Part shown: positions 1 to 9,279 of the stretch, in pieces
Layout: each line of letters begins with the position of its first letter
Position numbering within the stretch: the stretch's first letter is position 1
Source of the DNA: a bacterium
GTDB taxonomy: Bacteria; Planctomycetota; SZUA-567
Assembly: GCA_003245715.1 (NCBI GenBank)
Contig: QKCJ01000018.1
Coordinates: 124,001-188,000 of the forward strand
DNA length: 64,000 bases
Reading direction: 5' to 3'
The notes under the pieces: model-generated
The model's database searches: none
What the model was told of the DNA's origin: nothing
The model's input: the letters and a program-made list of their open reading frames with translations, nothing else
Position numbers and translations under genes: made by a program

Positions 1-237
1 CAGGTCGGTCTTGACGGTAAAGGGGAATTTGCCGAGGTCAGACAGTTCCCTGACGGAATCGGGGCTGAGGTTATTTGCCCCGCAGCGTTCCCGGAAGAGC
101 TTAACATGGTCATAGGCGTGTCTGATAATTGCCCGCAAACGCTGTAGCTGCAAGTCTTTGAGCTTTTGGGTGGGTAGAAAATCCGGCGCACTGGCGGGAT
201 TGAACAACCCCTCACTGTCGTTCCATAATGCCTGCAT
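1..237 (-). CDS. phenylacetate-CoA ligase (PaaK) family adenylate-forming enzyme, N-terminal fragment
   Basis: Open reading frame that runs off the left edge; the first 79 codons are present, starting from ATG at 237. An AGAGGAAA Shine-Dalgarno lies just upstream. The translation has the typical PaaK N-terminus: a segment reading LQRLRAIIRHAYDHVKLFRE at about residues 31-50, then a stretch ending FPFTVKTDL, which matches the family pattern of a tyrosine/histidine-rich helix followed by PFT.K.DLR. Family members ligate CoA to aryl acids such as phenylacetate or indoleacetate via an acyl-adenylate. The ATP-binding and catalytic parts lie outside the window, so the substrate cannot be told. Adenylate-forming relatives such as PaaK-like coenzyme F390 synthetases share this N-terminus. 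Confidence 0.75.
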   Translation of the reverse strand, partial: MQALWNDSEGLFNPASAPDFLPTQKLKDLQLQRLRAIIRHAYDHVKLFRERCGANNLSPDSVRELSDLGKFPFTVKTDL

Positions 238-349
238 ATGTTTTCCTCTGTCTTGCTAACCAATGAAATGATCCTGAAAATGGTATTGCCGTTATCAGGA
301 TATGCCCGTTAATTTTAATCCAAATAGTCATTTGTTCAAGGATAAATGA

Positions 350-378
350 TTGTGGCGGAAGCGAAAATTGAGTATAAC
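350..378 (+). promoter_or_regulatory. candidate sigma-70 promoter of uppS-cdsA
   Basis: TTGTGG at 350-355 and TATAAC at 373-378 are separated by 17 bases, 82 bases before the uppS start. The match is good for -10 and moderate for -35. A small palindrome GTGC-N5-GCAC lies further down at about 425-437 and could be an operator, but nothing identifies a regulator. Confidence 0.4.
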
Positions 379-459
379 TCAGAACATTTCTTGCCCCGGA
401 GAATTATTTAGCTATGATTTGCTGGTGCGATTTGCACAATTATTGAGGATTTAAGGGGT

Positions 460-1224
460 ATGAGCGAAAATTCACCGAGTTCGGAGTATTTTTCCGACGT
501 AGCCGGACTTTTTAATCCAGAGAGCTTGCCTGAGCATGTTGCGATAATCATGGACGGTAACGGCCGCTGGGCGCAAAACCGTGGCAAACAGCGAGTTGAG
601 GGGCATAAGGCGGGCGCTGACACCATGCGCACGATCCTCAAGGCGTGCGGCCAGTGGGGGATAAAGTACCTAACGGTTTACGCATTCTCGACTGAGAACT
701 GGAAGAGGCCGCAGGCTGAGGTTGATGCTCTGATGTTACTCCTTGAGACGTATCTGCAGAGTGAAGCGGATGAGCTTGAGCGTGAGGGTGTGCGACTGGC
801 AACGATCGGTGATATTTCGAAATTGCCGCGGCGCACACGGGATTCGCTGGCGTCGGTCAAGGCGCGGCTGAATAACGGCACAGGTGTAACGCTTACGCTT
901 GCGCTTAATTATGGCGGCCGGGATGAGATTATCCGCGCGGTGCGCTCGCTGGCTGGTGCGGTTCTGTCTGGAGAGTTGGCGGTGGTGGATATTTCTGAGG
1001 AGCTGCTTGCGGGTAAGCTTGATACTGCGGGCGTGCCTGATCCTGATTTGCTGATCCGGACTGCCGGGGAGATGCGGCTCTCTAATTTTATGCTCTGGCA
1101 GGTGAGTTACTCGGAGTTTTATTCTACGGCTGTCTGCTGGCCGGATTTTGACCGACGGGAGTTTGCTCTGGCTCTTGGTGAGTATCAGAAGCGTACCAGA
1201 AAATTCGGTGATCTTGCGAAATAG
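460..1224 (+). CDS. uppS: isoprenyl transferase / undecaprenyl diphosphate synthase
   Basis: Cytosolic cis-prenyltransferase that condenses isopentenyl diphosphate onto farnesyl diphosphate to make undecaprenyl diphosphate, the carrier lipid for peptidoglycan and O-antigen. At 254 aa it has the usual length. The hallmark HVAIIMDGNGRWA is at residues 26-38, with D32 as the Mg-binding catalytic aspartate. The C-terminal LLIRTAGE and SNFMLWQ..YSEFY motifs bind the diphosphate and second metal. The RTAGE and M-R-L-S-N variants differ slightly from the usual RTSGE-RLSN but keep the arginine and glutamate. The start is preceded by GAGG/AAGGGG. It is followed 98 bases later by cdsA in the same direction, the common bacterial pairing of carrier-lipid and phospholipid precursor genes. 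Confidence 0.95.
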   Translation: MSENSPSSEYFSDVAGLFNPESLPEHVAIIMDGNGRWAQNRGKQRVEGHKAGADTMRTILKACGQWGIKYLTVYAFSTENWKRPQAEVDALMLLLETYLQSEADELEREGVRLATIGDISKLPRRTRDSLASVKARLNNGTGVTLTLALNYGGRDEIIRAVRSLAGAVLSGELAVVDISEELLAGKLDTAGVPDPDLLIRTAGEMRLSNFMLWQVSYSEFYSTAVCWPDFDRREFALALGEYQKRTRKFGDLAK

Positions 1225-1322
1225 AAAAATCTGCAGACGTCATTGTTTGTCTGCCGGCGGATTAGCGATAGTCTTTATGTAATAAAAAATAATCTGAAGA
1301 CAGAAATTGAGAGGATTTGATT

Positions 1323-2204
1323 ATGCTTGGAGTGCGGTTATTGTGCGGGGTGCCGCTGTTTTTTCTGATGATCGGTATTCTGTGGATGGATGCGCGTTAT
1401 GGCTCTGGCTGGGGTCTTGCCTGCGTTCAGGCTATTGCCTGTACTCTGGGTGCGCGTGAATTCTATCGTCTCTCAAAGGTTCAGGGCTTCAAGCCGTTTG
1501 CAATTATCGGTATGGTGGCGGTGGCGCTCTTGTATCTGGTGCAGGAATACTCGACGATCAATCCGCCGATCCCAGGAATTCCCGGTTACGACTATCTGCT
1601 CTTCGGCCTTTTTGTGGTTGTGGTACTGCTCTTTCAGCTCTGCCGTTATGGTCATCAGGGACCGATGGGGAATGTTTCGATAACGGTTATGGGCGTGGTT
1701 TATTTCTGGTTGCTGCTCTCCTTTATGGGACGGATGAGGCATCTTGAAATTAATCACGGCTGGGAGTATGACGGTCTTGAATTTGTCTTTGTCTTCTTTA
1801 CCGGCAGCAAGATCTGTGATATTGCGGGTTTGCTTGTAGGCAAGCGCTTTGGCTATCACAAACTCTGGCCGTCAATCTCACCGAAGAAAAGCTGGGAAGG
1901 TTTCCTTGGCGGGATGGCGGCAAGTGTGGGGTTGATTGCGGTTATTATTCTCTTTCATCCGGGTTCTGCTTTTGCCGCTATCGGCTGGGCGAAGGCGTTG
2001 CCGCTTGGTATCATTCTTTCTGTACTGGGATTGCTTGGGGATCTGGTTGAGAGCGGTTTCAAGCGTGAGGGGCAGCTCAAGGATGCGGGTTCGTCGCTTC
2101 CGGGGTATGGGGGGATGATGGACATCCTTGACAGTCTGCTTCTTAACGCGCCGGTTATGTATCTTTATCTGGTCTTTATCTGTGGAGCAAGGCCGGTAAT
2201 CTGA
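1323..2204 (+). CDS. cdsA: phosphatidate cytidylyltransferase
   Basis: Integral membrane enzyme that makes CDP-diacylglycerol from phosphatidate and CTP, the branch point of phospholipid synthesis. The 293-aa protein is hydrophobic with about eight membrane segments. The family signature is near the C-terminus (about residues 238-272): GDLVESGFKREGQLKDAG followed by LPGYGGMMDILDS, with the conserved K-D and D-x-x-D metal-binding acids. An upstream SPKKSWEG..GG motif is also typical. The frame can also be opened by a TTG six bases earlier (1317), but the ATG at 1323 has a GAGAGG Shine-Dalgarno at proper spacing and is preferred. Probably co-transcribed with uppS. The usual next gene, dxr, does not follow here. 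Confidence 0.93.
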   Translation: MLGVRLLCGVPLFFLMIGILWMDARYGSGWGLACVQAIACTLGAREFYRLSKVQGFKPFAIIGMVAVALLYLVQEYSTINPPIPGIPGYDYLLFGLFVVVVLLFQLCRYGHQGPMGNVSITVMGVVYFWLLLSFMGRMRHLEINHGWEYDGLEFVFVFFTGSKICDIAGLLVGKRFGYHKLWPSISPKKSWEGFLGGMAASVGLIAVIILFHPGSAFAAIGWAKALPLGIILSVLGLLGDLVESGFKREGQLKDAGSSLPGYGGMMDILDSLLLNAPVMYLYLVFICGARPVI

Positions 2205-2271
2205 AATAAAAAAAGCTGCGGGGACGGTGTTTTTTAATTCAAATAAAATGATCTGTCTGGGCGGGCAGTTT

Positions 2272-2571
2272 ATGGCAAAGCGCATTTATATATTGGGTAA
2301 AAAAGGCCCTGACACCTACGACCTTGAGCGTAAGGTCTGTCATGTCATGGCTAAAAGCGGCCTGAAGCGTTATACTGTGCGTATATTGGAAGATCCTGAA
2401 GAAATCTTCCGGCATGGGGTGTCTCTAATGCCGGCGTTGGTGATAGACGGTTTTGTCAGGACAATCGGGCGTGTGCCGAGTGAAGCGGAGATTGAGAATA
2501 TTCTTTACCTGACAGGCTCGATAAAGAAACGCAAAATCAGTCCCGGACTGCCAAAGGAATTTTTATTGTAA
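2272..2571 (+). CDS. small thioredoxin-fold protein lacking the CxxC motif
   Basis: 100-aa protein resembling the thioredoxin_3 / MTH895-type small redox family. The C-terminal half MPALVIDGFVRTIGRVPS followed by an EIENIL helix matches the cis-proline and TPALVIDG.V...GR.PS pattern of that family. At the expected active site after the first beta strand (AKRIYILGKKGPDTYDLE) there is no CxxC, only GPDTYD, so a thiol-disulfide role is unlikely without a partner. Its only cysteine is in the following helix (KVCHVM). Upstream in-frame starts at 2227 (GTG) and 2248 (ATG) would add a poorly conserved leader, so 2272 is chosen. The 3' end overlaps the convergent kinase gene by 35 bases. Function unknown. 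Confidence 0.7.
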   Translation: MAKRIYILGKKGPDTYDLERKVCHVMAKSGLKRYTVRILEDPEEIFRHGVSLMPALVIDGFVRTIGRVPSEAEIENILYLTGSIKKRKISPGLPKEFLL

Positions 2572-3724
2572 AGCAGACGCCTTTATTGTTGGGCAGGTTT
2601 TCTGCATTCATGCTTCCGCCGTGCTTGGTTATCAGATCGCGGCTGATTGAGAGGCCAAGTCCTGTACCTTCCTTCTTTGTGGTGTAGAATGAATTCCAGA
2701 GATTATCCATTATCTCGTCAGATATTGTGGGGCCGTTATTCTCAATATCAATAACCGCCATCTCGTCTGAAGATTTTGTCCTGATCGTGATTTCGCCATT
2801 CCTGAGCCCTGCCTCCTCGATTGCTTCGGCGGCGTTGACAATCAGGTTTACCAGAACCTGGTCGATCTGTTGTGGATTGATCTTGCATTCAGGTGAGGGA
2901 TCCTCAAGATCACAGAGAGTATTGACCCTGTTTTTAAGCTTGGGATGGCAGACCTTCAGGGCGCTTTCGATACAGTCGTTTATCCTGCAGATATTCATCT
3001 GCGTTGAAATATTATTCTTGTAGAAACGCTTGAGTGTTGAAATGATTTCGGTGATGCGTTTGCCATTGATGGCGATACTCTCAATTGTTTCGGCCATATC
3101 ATCCCTGACCAGCGCGAGTTTGGGGTCGGTTCTGCTCTCAAGCTCTTTATCCACCAGAGGTGAGACCAGTTCCCAGTACTTGCCTAGAATCTGCCCGGTT
3201 CCGATAATCGCCCCAAGTGGATTGTTGATTTCATGGACAATACCGGCTGACATTGTGCCGATAGTAACCAGTCGGTCGGCATGGACAAGCTGCTGGGCTC
3301 GTTCAAGGGCAAGTATTTCCATCTCGCTGGCATATTTGCGCAGTTGTCGTTCATTCTTGATAGTGCGTTTTGCCACCCGCAGGCGGCTGCGCAGTTCTTC
3401 ACTGTCAACAGGTTTTGAGATATAGTCATCAGCCCCCGAGTTAAGACCCTCGACAATATTCTGGTGTCCGGTCTTGCTGGTCAGCATGATTATGTAAATC
3501 ATCGGCAGGGACGAGTCTTCCTTAATTCTGCGGCAGGCTTCAATACCGGTTAGCTCCGGCATGACCCAGTCCATGAGAATAATGTCTGGAGGATTTTCAG
3601 AGTAGACGATATTAAGCGCTTCCTGCCCGTTAGAGGCAATAGTCGGGGTGTAGCCCCAGCGCTCGACCTGTTTGCGCATTAATATCTGGATTGCGAAATC
3701 GTCTTCTGTAATCAGGATGTTCAT
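2537..3724 (-). CDS. response regulator-histidine kinase fusion (REC-HisKA-HATPase)
   Basis: 395-aa soluble sensor protein with an N-terminal receiver domain (about 1-122, phospho-acceptor D52 in [10 protein letters not shown], conserved K104 in SKP), a short coiled linker, a HisKA dimerisation domain with the phosphorylatable H164 in [12 protein letters not shown], and a HATPase_c domain (about 270-393) with N-box [10 protein letters not shown] and G2 box GTGLGLSI. It has no membrane segment and no output domain. The ATG at 3724 overlaps the TGA of the upstream hybrid kinase gene as ATGA, so translation is probably coupled. The five extra N-terminal codons of the longer frame are not needed. 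The likely role is a phosphorelay intermediate: REC receives phosphate, perhaps from the HPt domain of the neighbour, and modulates a second kinase. Confidence 0.9.
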   Translation of the reverse strand: MNILITEDDFAIQILMRKQVERWGYTPTIASNGQEALNIVYSENPPDIILMDWVMPELTGIEACRRIKEDSSLPMIYIIMLTSKTGHQNIVEGLNSGADDYISKPVDSEELRSRLRVAKRTIKNERQLRKYASEMEILALERAQQLVHADRLVTIGTMSAGIVHEINNPLGAIIGTGQILGKYWELVSPLVDKELESRTDPKLALVRDDMAETIESIAINGKRITEIISTLKRFYKNNISTQMNICRINDCIESALKVCHPKLKNRVNTLCDLEDPSPECKINPQQIDQVLVNLIVNAAEAIEEAGLRNGEITIRTKSSDEMAVIDIENNGPTISDEIMDNLWNSFYTTKKEGTGLGLSISRDLITKHGGSMNAENLPNNKGVCFTIKIPLAVRD

Positions 3725-6700
3725 TCTTGCTCCGGCCATTTGTATTTTTTTATAAGCTCAAAAAAATCTGATAAATTCTGCGACAATTTTTGGGCAAGTT
3801 TCTCGGCGGCGGCAAAGTCATTATCCTTGCAGTGTTTTTCAATAAACGAGGCGGTGTTTTGTGCCTGTTGGGCGCCAAAGGTCGCGGCTGATCCCTTGAG
3901 TGTGTGCGCGAGTCTGATTGCGAGATCCTGCTCTCTGTTGACTATTGCCGAACGTAGGCTGTCAACCTGGTTGTATGAATAGTTCTTGAATATTGACAAT
4001 GTTTCCTGAAGCAGCTCCAGGTCAAAATTGGTATGCCGCATTGCGATGTCGAAATTAAATATGTCCATAACCGGTTCATCGACTGCGGTTTTCTCTGCGG
4101 CCGGGGCTGTCGTTGCCGGAGTCTTTCGCAGGTAGCGGTGCAGAATATCTGACATCGATTTCAGGGTAATCGGTTTTGGCAGATGAGCGTTGATGCCGTT
4201 AGCCTTGCACTTGGCCTGGTCTTCGGGCATGACATTGGCGGTCATGGCAATAATCGGAATTTCTTTGTAGCGCGGTATTTTTCTGATTTCTGTGGAAGCT
4301 TCATAACCGTCCATGACCGGCATCTGGATGTCCATGAAGATCAGTGAGAAATTGCTGTCCGCGTCGAGGGCGTCAAGCGCCTCCTGGCCGTTTTCAGCGA
4401 TTGAATAATCACAGCCAAGCTTGCTGAGCATTGCTCCGGCCAGCTTCTGATTTAATTTGTTATCCTCAACCAGAAGAATTTTTTTGTCACAGATATCGCC
4501 AGCCAGAATCGGTATTTCTATTTTCAGGTCACAGCCCTTTGCGGGATTTACCAGACAGTTGAAGATATGGCTTGGCAGGATCGGCCGGCTTAGCGGGGTA
4601 ATCCTGTCTGGCAGTGCGGTGTTGTTGAGATCCGTAACGAGAAATACTGTGGGTTTGTAATCAAGTTTGGTAAGACGGTCTGAGAAGTCTTCGATAGTCA
4701 TGTCATGCAGGTCCTGATAGGAGATGACCAGGCTGTATTTCTGTGCTGACTTGTTTTCAAGAACCAGCATCGCCTCACTGGCGCAGACTGCCTGACGGCA
4801 TCTGAAACCTGCGAGTTTGAGATTCTTTTCAAGGCTTGTACGTCCGATACCGCTACCGCCGCAGATAATGGCGCGGGAGTTTTCAGGTATTGCCGTCGAG
4901 TTCTCAAGGGTCTTTTCGGTAAGTTTGGGCAGGGTTATTTCCAGAGTGAAGGTTGAGCCTGCGCCCGGTTTACTCATACAGGTTAGGTCGGCATTCATAA
5001 GCTCGGCAAGTTTTTTGCTGATTGACAGGCCAAGGCCGGTGCCGCCGTATTTTCTGGTGATTGACGCGTCGGCCTGCGTGAACTGATTAAAGACATTCTG
5101 CGAGGTCTGCTCGTCCATGCCGATACCGGTGTCGGTAACGCTCAGGTTGAGGGTTACGGTCTTTGACGTTGTCGCTGTGACATTCAGATTGATCTGGATA
5201 TAGCCGTGCTGGGTGAACTTGATGGCGTTGCCCAGAAGATTGACAAAAATCTGGTTTATGCGAAGGTCGTCACCCTTGAGAAGTAACGGCAGACTCGGCG
5301 AGATATTGAAATAAAGCTCCAGCCCCTTTTCGCGCAGGCGGGGGCTGAGCATCAGGCAGCTGTCCTCAAGGCACTCAAGGAGGTTGAATTCTTTGGGGAG
5401 GATCGTGAATTTTCCGGCTTCGATTTTTGAAAGGTCGAGAATGTCGTTAATCAGCGAGAGCAGATTTTCGCCGGCTCTTCTGACTGTCTCTGCGTAACCC
5501 TGCTGCTCACTTGTGAGGTTGGTTGAGAGCAGCAGATCGGTCATGCCGATCACCGAGTTCATCGGGGTGCGGATCTCATGCGACATATTGGCAAGAAATT
5601 CGCTCTTGCTCATGTTGGCGTATTCGGCTTCTTCGGCCATGCTCTCAGCTCTGGTTCTTGCTTCTTCTGTTTCATTACGCAGCTGCTCGGAGACTTCAAG
5701 GGTGCGGCGCAGTTCATCGGCCATCATTTCCGCGACGTTTCTGGCGTCTTCGGCTTCTTTCTTGGCTTTTTCCAGGACTTCATTCTGATTTTTGAGTTTC
5801 TGGCGGTTTTCCCTGAGGTTGGCGTCGGTCTCAATAAGCGCAATAAGCATGCCCATCTGGTCGGCAATGACCTTGATGGCGTCTATTTCAAAGTTTTTCC
5901 AGTTATGGCTGGCGGAGTGGTTGTCAATCGAGATTACGCCCCACAATTCGTTCTTGATATATATCGGTGTCAGCAGGCTGCTGATATTTCCGCAACTCTT
6001 CATGTGTTCGGTTATATGTTCGGGTAGCTTGGGGTCGTTGTGGTAGAGGGCAATACCGCTGATGCGGTTGTCGTCAATATTAAGACCTTTGAGGCTGACC
6101 TTATAACCGGTCGGAACTTCCTGATTATTGTTATGGCTGTTCCAGTGGAATTTGGCAGTTGCCACATAGTTGTCGTTCAGGTTACTGAGCTGATAAATTG
6201 AAATACTCTCGGCATTGGCCGCGTCGCCGATTTTCTTGAGTGCCTGGGTCATGCCGCTGTTGATGTCGTCGTTGTTTGAAAGGATTATGCGCGTACCTTC
6301 AGCGAGGCCTGAAAGAAGTTTGGAGCGGATATTGAGCTGGTTCTGCACTTCATGCTGATCGGTGCGGTCGATGAAAAATCCGAGAACCCGTTCTTTTTCG
6401 TCGAGGAATTTTATTGGTGCGGCGGCTACCTCAACCACCAGTTGCCGGCCGTTATAATCTTTGTGCTGGAAGTAGCCGAGGGTTGGCTTGTTGATGCGCA
6501 GGCTGTGTTTGAGGCTGCAGAGTCCGTTGGTACAGGGGGTTGTGCGTTTTTTCAGGACTTCATAACAGTAGTATGATTTTTTGCTGGCATCAAAACCGTA
6601 AATCTCCTGCGCGGCTTTATTGGCAAGACTGATGCGGAAATCACTCTCCAGAACAATCATCGGATAGGGAATTGATTCTGTGATTGATTTGAGAAACATC

Positions 6701-6963
6701 TCTGAGCGCTTCAGATCCTTGTCCTGCTCTTGTATCTGCCGTAACTGTTTTTGCAGCTTAAGTTGCTGGCGAATAATGATTATAATGGCAACAATTAGCA
6801 GGAATATTGCAATAAGGCCGGGGTAATGGGGTATCAGACAGGCGATGATCTCATTATCCTGAATGTCTGAACCTTGCGTTTTGGGGATGGCGGAGTCTGC
6901 GCCAAAGGCTGAAGCCTGCAGCAGCAGAGTTGTAATAAGGCTATAAAAGGGTTTATATTTCAT
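3721..6963 (-). CDS. membrane hybrid sensor histidine kinase (TM-PAS-GAF-HisKA-HATPase-REC-REC-HPt)
   Basis: 1080-aa tripartite-type sensor kinase. A signal-like N-terminus (about 1-21) and a strong transmembrane segment (about 48-64) bracket a short extracytoplasmic piece. Then come a PAS domain (about 90-205), a GAF domain (about 215-380), a long coiled coil rich in EEA/RNE heptads, HisKA with H461 in [10 protein letters not shown], and HATPase_c with [10 protein letters not shown] and GTGLGLSI. A degenerate receiver (about 695-800) lacks a clear acidic phospho-site (SLVISYQD). A canonical receiver follows with D878 in [11 protein letters not shown], and a C-terminal HPt with H1020 in AHTLKGSA. 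The short input loop suggests that sensing is mostly cytoplasmic, through PAS/GAF. It is in an operon with the ATGA-overlapping REC-kinase. AGGAAGAG precedes the ATG. Confidence 0.92.
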   Translation of the reverse strand: MKYKPFYSLITTLLLQASAFGADSAIPKTQGSDIQDNEIIACLIPHYPGLIAIFLLIVAIIIIIRQQLKLQKQLRQIQEQDKDLKRSEMFLKSITESIPYPMIVLESDFRISLANKAAQEIYGFDASKKSYYCYEVLKKRTTPCTNGLCSLKHSLRINKPTLGYFQHKDYNGRQLVVEVAAAPIKFLDEKERVLGFFIDRTDQHEVQNQLNIRSKLLSGLAEGTRIILSNNDDINSGMTQALKKIGDAANAESISIYQLSNLNDNYVATAKFHWNSHNNNQEVPTGYKVSLKGLNIDDNRISGIALYHNDPKLPEHITEHMKSCGNISSLLTPIYIKNELWGVISIDNHSASHNWKNFEIDAIKVIADQMGMLIALIETDANLRENRQKLKNQNEVLEKAKKEAEDARNVAEMMADELRRTLEVSEQLRNETEEARTRAESMAEEAEYANMSKSEFLANMSHEIRTPMNSVIGMTDLLLSTNLTSEQQGYAETVRRAGENLLSLINDILDLSKIEAGKFTILPKEFNLLECLEDSCLMLSPRLREKGLELYFNISPSLPLLLKGDDLRINQIFVNLLGNAIKFTQHGYIQINLNVTATTSKTVTLNLSVTDTGIGMDEQTSQNVFNQFTQADASITRKYGGTGLGLSISKKLAELMNADLTCMSKPGAGSTFTLEITLPKLTEKTLENSTAIPENSRAIICGGSGIGRTSLEKNLKLAGFRCRQAVCASEAMLVLENKSAQKYSLVISYQDLHDMTIEDFSDRLTKLDYKPTVFLVTDLNNTALPDRITPLSRPILPSHIFNCLVNPAKGCDLKIEIPILAGDICDKKILLVEDNKLNQKLAGAMLSKLGCDYSIAENGQEALDALDADSNFSLIFMDIQMPVMDGYEASTEIRKIPRYKEIPIIAMTANVMPEDQAKCKANGINAHLPKPITLKSMSDILHRYLRKTPATTAPAAEKTAVDEPVMDIFNFDIAMRHTNFDLELLQETLSIFKNYSYNQVDSLRSAIVNREQDLAIRLAHTLKGSAATFGAQQAQNTASFIEKHCKDNDFAAAEKLAQKLSQNLSDFFELIKKYKWPEQE

Positions 6964-7072
6964 TACTCTTCCTGAATAATCCGCATACCGCAGGTGAATG
7001 ATTACACGGCATTAAATGATATTGCATACAATGACTTTTAGCAAGCTAAAGTATAGAGTATTTACGGTATTT

Positions 7073-8422
7073 TTACTTTTGCAGTATCTGGTAGTTTATT
7101 CGAGAATTTGGTCTAAAATAAAATTTGCTGATATTCTTGATGGATTCAAAAAGACGCCTGGACTGGTGCAGGAGGCGTTTTTCTCTTAGAACGTTATAGA
7201 TCATCTCTGGCCTGCGCGGATAATGCTCATTTATGACAACAGCAATGATTATTGCTGATTCTGTTTCAAAAGGGCCGAGGACCAGTCCGGGCCTTTTGTT
7301 ACTCAGTGAGCTGTCGAGCCATTTGGGGATGCGTGTTATCGGGGTGATGAATTTCCCGTTTTCGGTATAGATGAAGTCGATGCCGTAAGCTTCAGGGCTG
7401 GCGAAAGTTACAAGATCAGGGTCAGGGCTGAGATAGAGATAGTCCTCTTGCAGTTGTTGGGCCTGATGAGTTTCCTTGCCGGTTTTCAGGGCTTCAGAGA
7501 AGTCGATCATCTTCTGCAGCGCCAGTTTTTTTGCTTTGGTTATTTCTTCGGCAGGGAGTTTGTCTCCGTTTTTTTTGATATTCTTCATAAAGTCCAGCGA
7601 ATAGGTTTTTACTTTCAGCAGGCTGAATTTCTCTTTGTTGACAGTGTAAAAATCAGTAAGAGCCTGTTCTGAGACCAGTGGCGCAAAGATTTTTTCGGCG
7701 ATCTCTCTGGTGGTCAGTTTGTCGTTCACCGGAATATCCATTTTCATGGCTTCACTCTGAATGATGCGCCGCTGTACAAGTTCTTCAATTATAACCTCCA
7801 ACTCCCTGTCGCTGCACCAGGTTATGAGGTATCTTGCAAGGTCGTTACGGGTGTAGTCTTTACCGGTGATACTGGCGATGATTTTTTTGTCAACGCCATA
7901 CCATTTTGTGTTGAACTGTTTGGTGTTAAAGGGGTTAATTCCGGTTACGTCGGTTATTTTCAGGAGTATGTAATCACGGAAGGCATCGTTGGTCTGGCTT
8001 ATCAGCGGGTTGCTGTTGCCGGGTTTGTGTTCAAATTTCTGCCACTGTTCGAGGAATTTTCGCAATTCTTCTGCGCTTGGCAGGCGTTCTGGTGATTTTG
8101 CGGCCTGGCGCATTTGCAGGATAGAGGTAATCATCCTTTCAGGAGCGAGAAATACCGAATCAATCGGGTGATTGGCGTGCAGGGTCTGCCGGTATACTGC
8201 GTCAAAGAGATCCTGTCTGGTGATCTCGGAATCGGGTAGTCTGACGATAATTTCAGGTATATGGCAGTCAAGAAGCTGCAGAAAGGCCGGTTTGCTTTGG
8301 TCTGCCGGTGCTTCTGCGGAAAAAACCGGGAATGCGGTGCAGAGAACAAGAACTGAAAGTATGAAAAAAATGATTTTTGACAGAGTCTTCGGGTCGGCTG
8401 AATTTAGTTGAAAATGCACCAT
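7073..8422 (-). CDS. exported SurA/parvulin-like foldase-type protein
   Basis: 449-aa protein with an N-terminal signal sequence (hydrophobic run IIFFILSVLVLCTAF at about 17-31, cleavage near FSA-EAP). The body is helical and charged, with sections resembling the SurA/PpiC N-terminal chaperone domain: a repeated DLARYL/ELVQRRIIQSEAMKM segment at about 195-230 is typical of a helix before a rotamase domain. The C-terminal region (about 250-420) is rotamase-like but weak, so peptidyl-prolyl isomerase activity is uncertain. A TTG start at 8443 is possible. The ATG at 8422 is chosen because GAGGTGGGG sits at the right distance and gives a cleaner signal peptide. It lies 17 bases after the sigma factor gene, so the two are probably co-transcribed. 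A periplasmic chaperone role is inferred. Confidence 0.6.
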   Translation of the reverse strand: MVHFQLNSADPKTLSKIIFFILSVLVLCTAFPVFSAEAPADQSKPAFLQLLDCHIPEIIVRLPDSEITRQDLFDAVYRQTLHANHPIDSVFLAPERMITSILQMRQAAKSPERLPSAEELRKFLEQWQKFEHKPGNSNPLISQTNDAFRDYILLKITDVTGINPFNTKQFNTKWYGVDKKIIASITGKDYTRNDLARYLITWCSDRELEVIIEELVQRRIIQSEAMKMDIPVNDKLTTREIAEKIFAPLVSEQALTDFYTVNKEKFSLLKVKTYSLDFMKNIKKNGDKLPAEEITKAKKLALQKMIDFSEALKTGKETHQAQQLQEDYLYLSPDPDLVTFASPEAYGIDFIYTENGKFITPITRIPKWLDSSLSNKRPGLVLGPFETESAIIIAVVINEHYPRRPEMIYNVLREKRLLHQSRRLFESIKNISKFYFRPNSRINYQILQK

Positions 8423-8439
8423 ATAGCCCCACCTCAAAC

Positions 8440-9279
8440 TCAAGCATCCTGCAGGATTTTAAGCATCTCACGCAAGGCCTTGCTCTCGATCTGGCGAACC
8501 CGCTCACGGGTGATTGACTTGTGCAGGATCTTATCGCCGATGTCCTCAAGGGTGAGCGTGTCGGCAACACCGATACCATAGCGGTGGCGGACGATCTGCC
8601 CCGAGCGCTCATCAAGGCAGCTTAGCAGCAATTCGAGCTTTCTCTCGTCTTCTTCATTGAGGGCCGAGCTTGACTGTGTTTCTTCACGGGCTGCGGCTGC
8701 CATGGCCATCATGTCTTCCATACCCGAGTTTTCGTCTTCGTCATTGGTAAAGCGCGGGCCGGTAAATGAAGATGAAGAGCCGGCGCTGATGGCTTTCATG
8801 ATAACATCAATCTTGTCCTCGGGAATCTCAAGGATGGTGGCGATTTCATGCGGAGTGGGGGTGCGCTGATACTTCTGGCTCAGTTCATTTGAAGTCTTGC
8901 GCCAGCGGTTGACGATCTCGACCATATAGGCGGGAACGCGGACGTTTTTGACTTTGGCCGCCAATGCCCGGCGTATGGCCTGTTTGATCCACCATGAAGC
9001 GTAGGTTGAGAAGCGCTTGTCTTCTTCGGCGCGGAAGCGGTCAACAGCCTTCATCAGGCCGAAATTACCCTCCGCAACCAGGTCAAGAAGGGGCAGACCC
9101 CGGTTGGTGAATTTTTTGGCAATAGAGACAACCAGCCGCAGATTGCAGCGAATAAGCTCCTCCCTGGCCCACGCCTCATCATTGGCGATGCGGTTGGCTA
9201 GGTCTTTTTCTTCATCTCCGCTGAGCAGCTTGAACTCGCTGATTTCCTTGAGATAAATGGCAATGTCGCTGTCACTCAT
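8440..9279 (-). CDS. RNA polymerase sigma-70 family factor (RpoD/RpoS-like, no region 1.1)
   Basis: 279-aa group 1/2 sigma factor that directs RNA polymerase to promoters. Region 1.2 (IAIYLKEISEFKLLSGDEE), regions 2.1-2.4 (NLRLVVSIAKKFTNRGLPLLD at about 45-65 and FSTYASWWIKQAIRRAL at about 92-108), region 3 and region 4 (DERSGQIVRHRYG; TRERVRQIESKAL) are all present. Region 1.1 is absent, and an acidic serine-rich linker (about 175-205) separates regions 3 and 4. In region 4.2 the helix-turn-helix reads IGDKILHKSITRER, three residues longer than the usual IG..F.VTRER. The ATG at 9279 with GGTGA upstream is preferred over an in-frame GTG at 9288. It could be an alternative RpoS-like factor rather than the housekeeping one. 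Confidence 0.93.
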   Translation of the reverse strand: MSDSDIAIYLKEISEFKLLSGDEEKDLANRIANDEAWAREELIRCNLRLVVSIAKKFTNRGLPLLDLVAEGNFGLMKAVDRFRAEEDKRFSTYASWWIKQAIRRALAAKVKNVRVPAYMVEIVNRWRKTSNELSQKYQRTPTPHEIATILEIPEDKIDVIMKAISAGSSSSFTGPRFTNDEDENSGMEDMMAMAAAAREETQSSSALNEEDERKLELLLSCLDERSGQIVRHRYGIGVADTLTLEDIGDKILHKSITRERVRQIESKALREMLKILQDA

